Positions 9,589-20,525 of a stretch of 64,000 nt of DNA are shown piece after piece. The DNA is taken from positions 25,387,618-25,451,617 of the forward strand of contig CP141128.1 in NCBI GenBank assembly GCA_035236585.1, written 5' to 3'. How positions within the stretch are numbered: position 1 is the stretch's first letter; each line of letters starts with the position of its first letter. The stretch is from Warburgia ugandensis. Lineage: Eukaryota; Streptophyta; Magnoliopsida; Canellales; Canellaceae. The translations under genes were made by a program, and so were the position numbers. A model generated the notes under the pieces. That model searched no databases, was not told the DNA's origin, and was given only the letters and a program-made list of their open reading frames with translations.

Positions 9589-12500
9589 CAGGTTTTATCC
9601 TTTCACAGCCAGTCCAGCATGTCCAAGGTCATAGACAATCAAGAAAATTAAGAAGAAATAGTAGAAATAGAAATAGTAGAGATGACTAGCATATTAATGC
9701 TCGAGGCATTTCACCATAAACAAATAAGTGAAAAAGGAGATGGGTCTAGCAAATACTTGGATATTGGATGGCTTAAATCTTATCAATAAGGATTATTGTG
9801 TAGTGGTGCAAATAAGGAAACTCATATATAAATTAGATTATGATAAGAATGATGAAGGAAGATGTTAGTGAACTTGTTAGTAGATAGTTCTGACCTGCAA
9901 TAAAGTAATCTCATCAAAGGTGAGAAAATTGAAGAACCTAGATGCCTATCTTACCATCATAAAGAATATTAAAATATGAATACACTATCACAAGGATATG
10001 ATATAAGTATGATAGGGGATGTAAAAGACAGACTTTGAAAAGATGTTGATGATAAGCTAAGAGGGATGAGAATGGAAGATGATATTAGGAGATAATTGTG
10101 ACTCATACGTGATTAAGAGGAATATAACACGAATATGACAGGGAAATAAATTCGACCAAGTTATCAAAAGATTTTGATGATAATACTAAGGATGATAATA
10201 GATTGATCCCAACATGAACTTGTAAGAAAAGTATAACATGATCAAAACGTCAATGTCATTATTAAGACATTGTATGAATTTTATTGAGGCTATAGGCAAT
10301 TGAGCATTTCAATGATATTAGAAAACTTCAACATTTCCTAGAAGTATTAAGTTTCTCTTGACTGCCACGTAGATATATGCAACCACTCAAATGAAAGCAT
10401 TGATCTAGGTAGATAAAAATGAGGATTTTGAAGAAAAGAGAGAAAGAGATAGAGGTGTAACTATAAGTATTAGATAAATATTGAATATTCAAAGGAACAA
10501 GATCATGACTTTATGGAGATACATACAATTCCATCATCTGGAATCTTATTGTAAAAGAGTATAAAAGAGAGAAAGCATATGGGGTTTAAGACTTTGAGTA
10601 GAGTATCGAATTTTAGGAGATTATGCGACAAGAAATTTTCGAAAAGGAATGGTGACCAACTAGAAATTAAATTCTACAAATGATTTGATGCCTATATCAA
10701 TTATTGCAAATAGAATCTTATTGGATCCATTAGCTTATGAGGAACACCAATGGACATAGTCCATAACAAGGAAAATTTGGTGATATCCTACCTTGCCACT
10801 ACATGAGCAAATAAAGTATATTGAAAAAGGAATTAAGCTGGGATAGTAACTTGTCCATTTGTCTTTCTTCAGCAAATAGGGTACCATCAAGGATCAAATT
10901 GAGGTCTTGCTATCATAGATTGGAAGAGCAAATATCTTAAGACCATTATTTAGTCATTACCTTTAGATTATTCTTGAGTAAATAAAGGTATCCCACCCTA
11001 ATTAATCAAGTATGTTAGTATCTATGAGTTAGTAGTCAAAGTTATATACTTAGAGGGATGTTATAAGTCTTTAGACTTGAGTTTTCCTTGAAAGAAGCAC
11101 TTGTTAAACTAAGTCATTTAAGGGTATGAGGTCAGTTGATTAGGCCACATCATGCAGTTGATTGGGCCACATCATGGAGGAGCTACAAGTACAATAAATA
11201 CAGTAACAACTGAGACAGAAGCAAAAATAAGGAGCGATCTCCACCAATAAGATAGATTTTTCCAAACTCGAATAAATACCACAAGAAACTATAGAAATCA
11301 CTGTGAGTCTGAAAGATGCTGCTGACTTGGATTGAAAAGAAAGGCAAATGATACCGAACACTTTAGAGACCCTTGAGCTTATGACAAAGATATATTTGGA
11401 AAGAGATGAATAGGTAATCAAATAAAGTCTTTCTATATGTCTACGAAAATGTTCCATGCTTACCTGAGTGATTTTCAAATTTGATGATTTAATAGCTTCA
11501 GCATAACTGGATGTAGTTGTTATTGAATGAGAACTGCTATTATAAGCTAAGTATGAGGAGGCACTTGAAGGATAAACTTTGAGGAACTGAGAAAATCATT
11601 ACTTATAAGGATACCTCCTGATAATACAGACTGCATGATTGACAATAAAGCCTTGATAAAAGATTGCACAATATATTGACATAGGGGATGGAAGGAGAAA
11701 AGGTGAGATGGCTAGCACACTATAAGGTGAAGATTTAATGTTACATTGCCTTTAGACAAATAGTTAGTTGTTATGAGCATATACCAAGTATGAAAAATCA
11801 ATTAAAGGAATTTCCTAAGGACTAACCCTACTGGATTGAGTATAGAACTTGTGGACTAAAAGGTTACCAAGAAAACCATCAAGCAAAGAAAGGACAAAGA
11901 GGATGATGACAAAGGATTCAACCATGACCTAGTAAGGGTACTCGGTTATGAATAAGAGGCTTTTTACTTTGCATAAATGGGAACATTATTGAAAATCCTA
12001 ATGACAAATTGATGAATAGTTAGATAGGCCTCTGGATGAGAACATTTGACCCATGATGATGAATCGACTTGAGTGTGGATAAAATCTTCATGGAGAAAAG
12101 CGTTTAATGAATTCAATAGTTATGAAATTGGATATAGAGTTAGGACATTCATTATATAATAAGGTCCTCAATGGAAGATGCTACTAATTGGTTTTCATGA
12201 TTTTATTTTGAATGTAACTTTGGTCGAGGAATAAAGTCACATATGGAAAATGACAGATAGTTGAAATTCGAAGTTAATCAAGGGTTTGGTTGTAGAGCAC
12301 ATGATATCATGTCAGTCATTGAAGTATCTTGGGGACAAATATAAAAGATACGAAGCAAGGTTAGACACAATAGAAAGAAGGTAATTTTTTTGGACTCTTA
12401 CTAATGACATATAACCAACCATTAGAAGGAGATGAGGACGATGAAGAGATCACTAGATGAAAGACAAGAAGAAAAAGGGATCATCCTATGATATTCAAAA

Positions 12501-12863
12501 AGGACTAAGAAATAAGATAATATGATCTTGAAAGAAGTATGGAGTAATTTATACCTGAATAAAGAAGCATGATCCTACGAGGAGACTATCCTATACATGA
12601 TGAGAAAAGTATAGGCATCTAAGGATTTCGAGAGAGATGAATTACAGCTAGAAACCGGTATTGTTAAACTAGCACGGATGGGAGTATGCATCAGAGTATG
12701 CAGCGAAAGTGGCCCTTATAGGTAAGGCCTTGTAGAAGGAACAATAAAAATGATAAACTCAGGTTGAGCTTAGATTTGATTCCTAAGGGGGAATGCATTC
12801 ACCAAGAAGTTATCTAAGAGACAAAATACCTTGAAGATGATAATTTATGGAATTTTGAGGACA

Positions 12864-12886
12864 AAATTATTTTAAGGGGGTAATAA
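12864..12886 (+). other. Polypurine tract of L2
   Basis: TTTTAAGGGGGTAATAA immediately precedes the 3' LTR start TGCAACGCCC. Upstream, GAATTTTGAGGACAAAATTA is a decayed form of the motif next to the L1 tract. Confidence 0.86.
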
Positions 12887-13009
12887 TGCAACGCCCGACC
12901 AATTTACGCCATTTTCAACAAAAATTGGACATTCTATAGGAAATGAACTGAGTTAAATGTTTCACTTTATTTAAAATACTAAATGAATGAATTTGTAAGG
13001 ATACTTCGT

Positions 13010-13185
13010 ACCATTAGATTCTACTCGAAAAATGGATTCCAACACCTCAAAGAACGCCAAAAACGGAGTTCGTATGAAGAAGTTACGGCCGTTTAAAGAT
13101 CAGGGGTAGCTCTATAATTTAAACAGAAAACGAAAAAGACAGAAAACGCAAGGGGCCGTTTTGATAACGGCACCCCCTATCGTCT
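13010..13185 (+). repeat. LTR segment homologous to the satellite monomer
   Basis: The order of shared blocks is ACCATTAGATTCTACTC (13,010), AATGGATTCCAAC, CGTATGAAGAAGTTACGG (13,071-13,088), a GATCAGGG block, and the dyad GCCGTT-TTGAT-AACGGC (13,155-13,171). Satellite monomers read ACCATTAGATAGTACTC, AATGGAATTCAAC, CGTATGAAGAAGTTATGG, a GTCAGGG block and GCCATT-TTGAT-AATGGC with similar spacing. The homology extends leftward to the LTR start in long monomers (GACCAATTTACG at 12,897 against GATCAATTTACG). Confidence 0.85.
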
Positions 13186-13289
13186 TCCACCTCCAGACTT
13201 CTTCAGAAATCCTCCTCTCCCGATTTTTCCAGAGATATCTGCCACCGCCAAGGGCGGCACCGCCATTACCAGCACCGCCATAGCAGGGC

Positions 13290-13296
13290 TATAAAA
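13290..13296 (+). promoter_or_regulatory. TATA-like box, L2 3' LTR
   Basis: TATAAAA in GGGCTATAAAAAGCCCC, 403 bp into the LTR and preceded by CCGCC-rich sequence. It is conserved in all U3-complete LARD LTRs of the window and deleted in the L2 5' LTR and in the LTR at 32,392-34,397. Confidence 0.65.
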
Positions 13297-15494
13297 AGCC
13301 CCATCTCCCCTCTCTAAAACAGAATCTTTCTGCCCATTTTGAGACTAGGGTTTCTGGCAAAATCAGAAACCCGTCTCAACCCAGTTCGCTTTGCATTTTC
13401 CGACAACGGCCAGGCCCAAGTCAGGCCAGCCATTCCTTTACCTGTCTCCCCATTTCCCCTCTTCTTCTTTCTGGACTTGGCAATGGGGTTTCCCCTTCTT
13501 CGAGTTTTCTGGGTAACAGGCACACCCATCGGGAAAAGGGCATCCCCAGGCCAAGATTCATGCCGAATCTGGTCTGTCCCAGTAGTTTTTCCAAGAGGAG
13601 AAGACAAAGCCAGTTCCAGCCGACCATGAACGAACTAGGCGTCCCAGGGACGCCATGCTACACGTGCACTTGGGATAGGTTTCAGGCGTACGGTAGTGCG
13701 TACACTGTCCCTGGTGCGGCCTTCGGGGACATGCGCGACATGGGGCACAAGTCCAGGCTCGACCAAGATGGACGGGGTGCCCTGGGAGCTGAGACGCACC
13801 ATGCTAGACCAAAGGCGCGTCCGTGCGATGGCATCCAGGATGCGTGTCATACCGCGTCACTTGAACTTGCATGTGCACGTGCAAAACGCAGTCCCTGGCA
13901 CAGTCTTTGGGTGCGCACACACGTTAGGAGGTCGCAACTGAACCAAGATGCACGGGTGTCCTGGGAACTGGGACATGCGGACCCAATGAGACTTTAAAGT
14001 TAGGATTAGAAGACAATTTACAGAGTTAGCCATGTAATAGTAGATCCATATCATAGGATCTAGCTTGACAATGAATTAGGCAAGGACCATACACCCTAAA
14101 AGGTAGATCTAGCAATCTAATGTCTAAATGGATTAAAATTAATAAGGACTCCTTGTATCCATTCATACCCAGGAGTTTATAAATGAGACCCAGGGACAGG
14201 TTGAAGTGACGAAGGACGTGACTCCAGGAGACTTTGAGGTAGGTGCTCTATCGCTACTAGACTTTTAAAAAGGAGCCATGATTGTTTTGAATGCATGTTC
14301 TAAGTATAAATTATATAACTTGTTTAGCATGACTTATTTTATGCATGCATATGATTAAATACATTATGCATAGACATGTTTTGCAAACAATTGCATATAT
14401 TGCATGATTTGCGAGCATTGAGTTCTTAAAAAATTGCATGTCCTTAAGGTTACCAAAAGACGCTTGAGTGCCCAAATGACGCTAGGTAGGCAGTTGTGAG
14501 GGCCAGACAGTTATGAGGGACCCAAAGGGGAGAGGTTTTGAAAAAATGTGTTTTGCTTGTTTGATCGTATATGATTTGGGCTGGTAAGCTCGTGGGCGCT
14601 ATGCCGAGAGGGTTGGGTTGACCTCCAGCCTCTACCACTATTAGATGGATGGGTACCATGCCCAAAATGGGCATGTCCCTACTTCTACTGCATGTGATAC
14701 AGGGGGCTACCACTGGTGTCACGGCACTGGGTCGAAGTGTCATATGTCCCGTGGAGGCATATGACCCTGTCCCTACGGCATAGTTAGACCCTGTGGTTTG
14801 AGGATTTACTTGCATTGCATATGGCATGACATGAGGTTGGTTGACCATACCAGATATCCATGAGTTGGATTCAGTTGAGCATCTAAGCATATCATTATGT
14901 TTATGATATATATATATATATACTTTTGACTTGGATTATGCTATTCTTTAAGTCATTAGTATTCCAATTCGATAATGGTTTTTAATATCGATATTGACCA
15001 TGATTGTTCGAACATGCACATGTTTTAAAGAGGTTATGATTTTAAACATAGAATGCATTGTAAAACTAGTAGTGATAGACTCCTACTGAGTATAGTATAT
15101 ACTCACCCTATCCTTAATATTTTTCAAGATAGTTCCATACACGAGTAGAAGACGTCCATGTTAGTGCTACGAGTAAGAAAAATCAAAAGGAGACAATCAT
15201 ACATGTAAGTAAACACTGTACCCTTTGGACATGTATTTGTATTTAATTATAGTTGGGCTATGAACTATGATTGGATAGACCTGGGAAAATATTTATGATT
15301 TTTGATGTTTTCCAAAAAACTACTTTGGTTGTTGAAGAAGCAAATGACACTTGGGGTTTTCAAAATGAGTTTAAAACTAAAAGATTTTCCACTACATTGC
15401 ATGGTTTTTATAAAACGCTTCAAATAAGGATGCATCCCACCTTAGGAATTAGATCTTGCATTTAAAAATGCATGGGAAAACCCAGGTCGTTGAA

Positions 15495-15499
15495 GGGAC
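15495..15499. repeat. Target site duplication GGGAC, right copy (L2)
   Basis: It matches AGGAC at 7,310-7,314 with one mismatch. The L1 LTR sequence continues directly from it (ACAGGGTCAT). Confidence 0.85.
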
Positions 15500-15803
15500 A
15501 CAGGGTCATATGCCTCCATGGGACATATGACACTTCGACCTAGTACCGTGACACCAGTGGTAGCCCCCTGTACCACATGCAGTCGAAGCAGGGACATGCC
15601 CTTTTTGGGCGTGGTACCCCTCCACCTAATAGTGGTAGAGGCTGGGAGGCCACCCCAGACCTCTCGGCATAGTGCCCACGAGCTTATTAGCCCAAATCAT
15701 ATACGATCAAACAAGCCAAAAACCTCTTTTTCAAAACCTATCCTTTTTGGGTCCCTCACAATTGCTTGGCCCTCACAACTACCTACCCAGCGTCTTTTGG
15801 TAA
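15500..15803 (-). repeat. L1 5' LTR, second piece
   Basis: It corresponds to about 1,085-1,413 of the L1 3' LTR (for example GACACTTCGACC and ATTAGCCCAAATCATATA). It is bounded on the left by L2 and on the right by the 4.7-kb solo LTR. Confidence 0.9.
15799..15803. repeat. Target site duplication GGTAA, left copy
   Basis: GGTAA precedes TGTAATAACCCC and is repeated exactly at 20,521-20,525 after ...GAGTCATCACA. The uninterrupted L1 3' LTR has one GGTAA at the same place (about 1,405). Confidence 0.93.
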
Positions 15804-16216
15804 TGTAATAACCCCAATTTTTGTAATTGATTGAGAATCAATAAAGTTTGAGTTTCAGATATTTCGGGCTGAAATATTAGGGTTATTTAGAATATACTTT
15901 TTATAAAAGTATAATCAAATCATAGGACATGTAAAATTGAAATTAAACTTAGCAAACCCTTCAAAATGACTGTAAGCACGACAAATTTCGAATTCGCATA
16001 AGAAATCCTTAAGTTTCTTCATTTCTTGGACAAAAGGGGTAAAATAGTAATTTTACCAAAAAATCAAAATCTCCCAAAAATAAAAATATGAAACATCAAA
16101 ATTTAGAATTTACTAAGAAATACGAATCCAACACCGCTAAGTACACTCAAATCCGAGATCATGGGAATAAAACCCAAAATTTTATGCGTAATGGCAAAAC
16201 GGTCTTTTTACACTAT

Positions 16217-16238
16217 GTGGGGCCCACATGGGCCCCAC
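16217..16238. promoter_or_regulatory. 10-bp-arm palindrome of TGGGCC motifs
   Basis: Arms GTGGGGCCCA and TGGGCCCCAC are perfect inverted repeats around CA, about 180 bp upstream of the TATA box. TGGGCC/TGGGCY matches the plant site II element bound by TCP factors. A role as LTR enhancer is inferred. Confidence 0.5.
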
Positions 16239-16419
16239 AAGGGACCCAACAACCAAGCTTATCAGCAGCTCACGTGAATTCATGGGTCAACAAACATCAA
16301 CTGGTCTTGGGGAAGAAAAATGGGGCATGGGGAAGAAAAAATGGAGCATGGGCAACTTTCATGCCATTTAATAATAATAAATAAAATATTATAATCATGA
16401 AAAAAAGACCCAAAATGCC

Positions 16420-16427
16420 TATAAATA
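16420..16427 (+). promoter_or_regulatory. TATA box of the 4.7-kb LTR
   Basis: TATAAATA within GCCTATAAATACAACTCC, 616 bp into the LTR. This is a good plant TATA consensus with a CA-rich stretch downstream where transcription could start. A possible leader donor CAG|GTAGGT follows at 16,778-16,779. Confidence 0.6.
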
Positions 16428-19400
16428 CAACTCCAAAAATGCTCATAAAATCCTGACAAAATTCTCTTCACTCTCCCAGAAAAATTAGATCTAGATCCCT
16501 CCCCAAAAACTCAAAATTTCCGAGAGATAGGTCTCTTTTTTATTTGTTTTTCTTTTTAGATTGGAACAAGAGACCTAAAATCAATTAGACACTCTGTTCC
16601 ATATCTAATTTGATCAATTCCACCGTTCAAAACTTCCCAACATATCTATTCTACAAAACCCCCAAAGAAAGGTTCAAACAACAGAAATTTGCAAGAAAGG
16701 TGAATCTTAGGCCATATCTTCATCAACAAGGTATTTTTTTTAATTGGGCATATAACTGAGGTTTTTTCTCCAATCAGGTAGGTGGAAATACTTTCCATAT
16801 ATGTTTAATACTGTTTTATGTAATTTTTAGTTTACTGTAATTTATTTTGGTAATAAAAAGTTAAAAATAAAGTAAACACTACAACCCTTAATTCTAGATG
16901 ATAGAGTGCTCAGATGAAAATTCCGATTGCACCAATCGATCCAGAAGGGTCCAAAACCCCTAGGGTAGAATTTTCATAAAGATAAGAGATGTTTTGGGCT
17001 TTCAATTGAGAGAGGATTGATTGGACAGTCCAAAATGGACTGTCCGATCTCCGGATCTAACAGTGCCCAAAACGCACACGTGACACACCGTCGGAAACGG
17101 TGCATGCGCTGTGTGTGGAGCATCATTCCAAGCGACATGACGGCGCATCTGTCAAATCCACGAGTGGACACGCCAGATGAGAACCCCATTTGTGGGCGTG
17201 CAAACGACGAGCATTCCGCTCATCCCGTTCGCGTCTGTGGACACACCTCAAGGGCGCTTCCTCCATTCATCTGAGCGGACGCGTCCAACGAACCAAATGC
17301 ATCCGCCCGGTTTGGTTTTCCACCCGAACGATCTAGGCCGTCCGTTCCTTGGGCCCATATCAAATCTAAGCCCTAGGAAGGACTGTGAACTTCCAAATCC
17401 AATTCCGGAGTCATCGAAACTCCAAATTGAGATCGGAAAGAAGCTATGGAAAGCTTGAAACCTCTATTTTTTGATAAAATGATAAAATGGACATGTTATT
17501 TAGTAAAAACTTTCTATATTAAAGAAACAAGTTTCCAATTACCTAGATCTTCAAGATCTGAGATGATCAGATCTTGAAAATTTGTTTTAATAATGATATA
17601 CTATTGAAATAAAGTGAGATCTATGGTTTAATTGGATATATATGAGATATATTAAGGGATCTACCCATTATGGTAGAAAAACCCTAAAAATACAAAGGGA
17701 CCCACTTGATCAATGAGATCAAGTGTGATCAGATCCTTGGGATAGAAAGAATAAATGTTGATATGATGAAATCTAAGAAAATCATGAATGGATTATGACA
17801 AAAATAGATCAATATGATCTTTTGACCTTAATAAAGAAAATTCCCTAAATATAACTAAAGCCCTTAATCAAAGGAAAAGATCTAAGATCAAATGGTTGGA
17901 TCATAAGCAAAGGTTTCTAAAAATGTTAATGTAATTAGTTTCATAACATTTTAAATATGATTATGTTATAAAGCATGCTAGTATAACATTTAGAGTTTAG
18001 CATGATATGTGATTTCATTGTTATCATAAGGTGCTAGATTTAATTATTTTAAGTACTTTGCCTCATTATCATTAAATGTTAAATTATGTAGTTTTATGCT
18101 TTGAATTTATAATTTATTTATGGTTAAATGTTATTAGTAGATTTACTTGTTATGAGATAAAGAGCATAAAACATCAAAAATATATTCTAATGAGAAAATA
18201 GAGTTTCATTACACAAATAAGAATAGAGTACTTTGGACTTAATTAGTAAGGGCTACAGTTAGTAGGACAATATAAGGATTATCAAGTCCTTGGCCCAAAT
18301 TAGGAAAAGAATAATAAACCCCATGAATGACATTATAAATATTCATGGACTTAATTAAAATCCATTAGAAAAAGTACTTAGGGTAAACATGCTTATAGGA
18401 ACCTTATGAAAGGTTGAGCTATGGTCATTCTAGTGAATGATGAACATAGTGGTTAAGGGGGTTATCTAATAGAGTCTCGCTCTTCCCCTACCTTCCGTTG
18501 ACGTTTGTGAGGTCTAAACGCCTCCTTTCATGAGGATTGAAGTAACCACTTTGTGTTCACCCATTCAGCTAGTAAGCCTTAGCCAATTGGAAAGAAGAGG
18601 AGCATCCTAGATTTAGGCTTGAATAAGCTACCTTCAACCAGCACATTAACTGGTTGAATAATAATAATAAGAGCATAAAAGGTTAGTAAATTACCTAACC
18701 CTAATAAAAATAGTACGTAAGATAAGGATGATCAAACAAGATCCATTAGATCTTGGATGATCAAGAACAATAAGAATAAGAACACTATATTGTATTTAGT
18801 ATGCATGTTTATTAGTATACTTGTTATAGTTCATTAGATTAGATAATCCAAACCCTTGATCAAAGATGATTCAAGGAAGAAAACCAAGATCATCCTCTAT
18901 AGGGATGATTCAATAACTGAACTTAGATCAAAGAAAAACTAGATGATAGAAGATCTATGACCTTGATCTTTATCAACATGTGTAGATTGTCAATCAATGG
19001 ATCTATGAAAGATCAAGATCAAGGTGATGGACATACAAAGACTTAGAGATAGAAAAATACTTATATATGAATGATCTAAAGATCATTATAAACATCATAT
19101 CTAGTGATCAATAGGATTGTTCATAATTTATATATTGACAATATGTATGGATGTACAGATTACATACATCAGTCAAGATCATGAAAGATTGGAGAAAAGA
19201 GATCAATCCTTAAAGGTGGGAGGATTTGATGAATGCATACATGATTGTACTCATGATCTTATGTTGACAAGAGTAATGATAATACTTGTATTTAATCTCT
19301 TGAAAACCTTATGATCCAACCAAACACATATAAGATGGTTAAGGACTAAACTATAAGTGAATAGGGAACTAGGAAATATTTCAGCCCTAAGAAAACAGAC

Positions 19401-20115
19401 ATATGGTCTGATATATATGAAATCTATTTTACATACAAGCTTGGAGGCTTGTGAGTTTGTTTTAATAGGCATAAGCCTAGGGGAATGCTATTGCTAGAGG
19501 AGTCATGAGGGTTTGGCCACTCGCTCCTTGAAATTTGATGATGTGATGATACCTTGCCCTAAGAGAGGCTAAAAGTCGGGTGGTGGCAATTATAGGAAGC
19601 CCACCACTGTGAAAGTCTTGCCCCCACATATGAGCAGTGACATAATATTTTCCACCATGGTATTAGTGGTGAATAGGGCAGTTATCCGAGCGTGCTAGTA
19701 CGGATTAGACTGGAGCATGGCAACCTTTCTGATTATTTTGCACTATGATGCATATGAGAATAGGCATAGTGAAGTGCCTTATGTTATAGCATAATGAAAT
19801 GCTAGGTAATTGTATATTACCAATATTTCCCAAGAAGGAAAATTCCCAGTATAAGATTAGCTGTAATACTCAATTCTCAAAATGAAGAGAATTGATCAGC
19901 TTAGTTGGGAATGATATTTGACTACTTTCATAAATTTAATTAGTTTACCCATGAAGGGTATGTATGTATATAGATATACATAGCTTACAAAGTAAAGAGT
20001 ATGTTTAAGGATAATGAGATTATGAAGTATTAGAATTACATTGTCAATGTTATGTTTCTTGAATCCCCTACCAAGCATTGCTTGCTGAGATATTGTAATT
20101 GTTGCAATATCTCAG

Positions 20116-20177
20116 ATACAGGGAAGGAGAGTTAGGAGCTGAAGATTATAGAGGACTTGAAGAGAATAATCTTCAAG
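20116..20177 (+). promoter_or_regulatory. Splice-like mini-exon module in the 4.7-kb LTR
   Basis: ATATCTCAG ends at 20,115 and CAAG|GTATAC follows 62 nt later. It lies about 400 bp before the LTR end, as in the LARD LTRs, and a similar ACATGTATTT block follows in both families. Its position supports homology, while its splice sites are weaker. Confidence 0.35.
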
Positions 20178-20315
20178 GTATACCCTTCAAGACATGTATT
20201 TTTCTTTGTTGAGAGTTTTATTATATGGTGAGCTTGAGTTTTGGATTATGTAATTTGGACAAGTATTATAGTAGATTTGACTGTACTGTGAACCACTGGA
20301 TGGATCCTAGAGTTT

Positions 20316-20321
20316 AATAAA
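20316..20321 (+). promoter_or_regulatory. Possible polyadenylation signal AATAAA
   Basis: AATAAA about 200 bp before the end of the 4.7-kb LTR, a plausible end of the R region. If used with the TATA at 16,420, R would be unusually long (about 3.9 kb). Confidence 0.35.
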
Positions 20322-20520
20322 AGTATATTCCTTCAATGGAATTTTATTTTGTACACAAATTGTACTTATGTTATGTATGAAGTGGTGACTTGGGTTTTCA
20401 AAACAAGTTCTAAAGAAAAGAATTTCCGCCGCTTTGTTTTGCGAAATTTTTTTACACTCTTAAAGGCCCTGCCTTTCAAAATACTTTACAAATCATATTT
20501 CAAAAACTTGAGTCATCACA

Positions 20521-20525
20521 GGTAA
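20521..20525. repeat. Target site duplication GGTAA, right copy
   Basis: Exact partner of 15,799-15,803. The L1 5' LTR continues with CCCTCAAGGACATGCAATTT. Confidence 0.93.

Larger units (their letters stand above)
9574..12886 (+). mobile_element. L2 interior, apparently non-coding (3.3 kb)
   Basis: The interior runs from the primer site to the polypurine tract, purine-rich on the sense strand. It lacks any frame longer than about 100 codons and any recognised retroelement motif. It aligns in inverted orientation with the L1 interior (for example the block around 12,710-12,790 against 3,160-3,310). I see nothing else in this stretch. Confidence 0.85.
7315..15494 (+). mobile_element. L2, complete non-autonomous LTR retrotransposon (LARD-like), plus strand
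   Basis: L2 has a 5' LTR at 7,315-9,573, a primer site at 9,575-9,588, an interior to 12,886, a polypurine tract before 12,887, and a 3' LTR at 12,887-15,494. It inserted into the L1 5' LTR in opposite orientation with a 5-bp duplication, so it is younger than L1. Both belong to the same LTR subfamily (shared GCATCCCGCCTTAGGAATTA near the LTR end). The LTR ends have decayed from CGTCACA to CGTCAAA and CGTTGAA. The LTRs differ in length (2,259 and 2,608 bp) because of separate deletions. No coding domains are visible. Confidence 0.92.
12887..15494 (+). repeat. L2 3' LTR
   Basis: It starts TGCAACGCCCGACCAATTTA and ends ...CCCAGGTCGTTGAA. It keeps the full U3 end: the satellite-like segment about 12,887-13,185, a CCGCC-rich stretch about 13,240-13,285, and TATA at 13,290-13,296. 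It has small private deletions against the 5' LTR near 13,555 (about 58 bp, removing the putative leader donor) and near 14,775 (about 40 bp). It serves as the best forward-strand reference for comparing LTR and satellite. Confidence 0.9.
15804..20520 (+). mobile_element. 4.7-kb solo LTR of a second Ty3/gypsy-like family
   Basis: A 4,717-bp unit starting TGTAATAACCCC and ending GAGTCATCACA, flanked by an exact GGTAA duplication. It lacks a primer site, polypurine tract or interior, so it fits a solo LTR left by LTR-LTR recombination. The 3' end resembles the LARD LTR end (GTGACTTGGGTTTTCAAAAC against ACACTCGGGGTTTTCAAAAT), so the families are distantly related. It has a promoter-like region at 16,217-16,427, a splice-like module at 20,116-20,177 and AATAAA at 20,316. 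Small open frames (for example 17,017-17,274 and 16,088-16,384) show no recognisable domain. The region about 17,040-17,345 is GC- and CpG-rich, the rest AT-rich. An alternative is a non-autonomous unit of unknown type, but the TG...CA ends and 5-bp duplication favour an LTR. Confidence 0.85.

Noticed and set aside
17017-17274. 85-codon frame in the 4.7-kb LTR
   Set aside because: It is in a CpG-rich patch with overlapping frames on both strands. No recognisable product.
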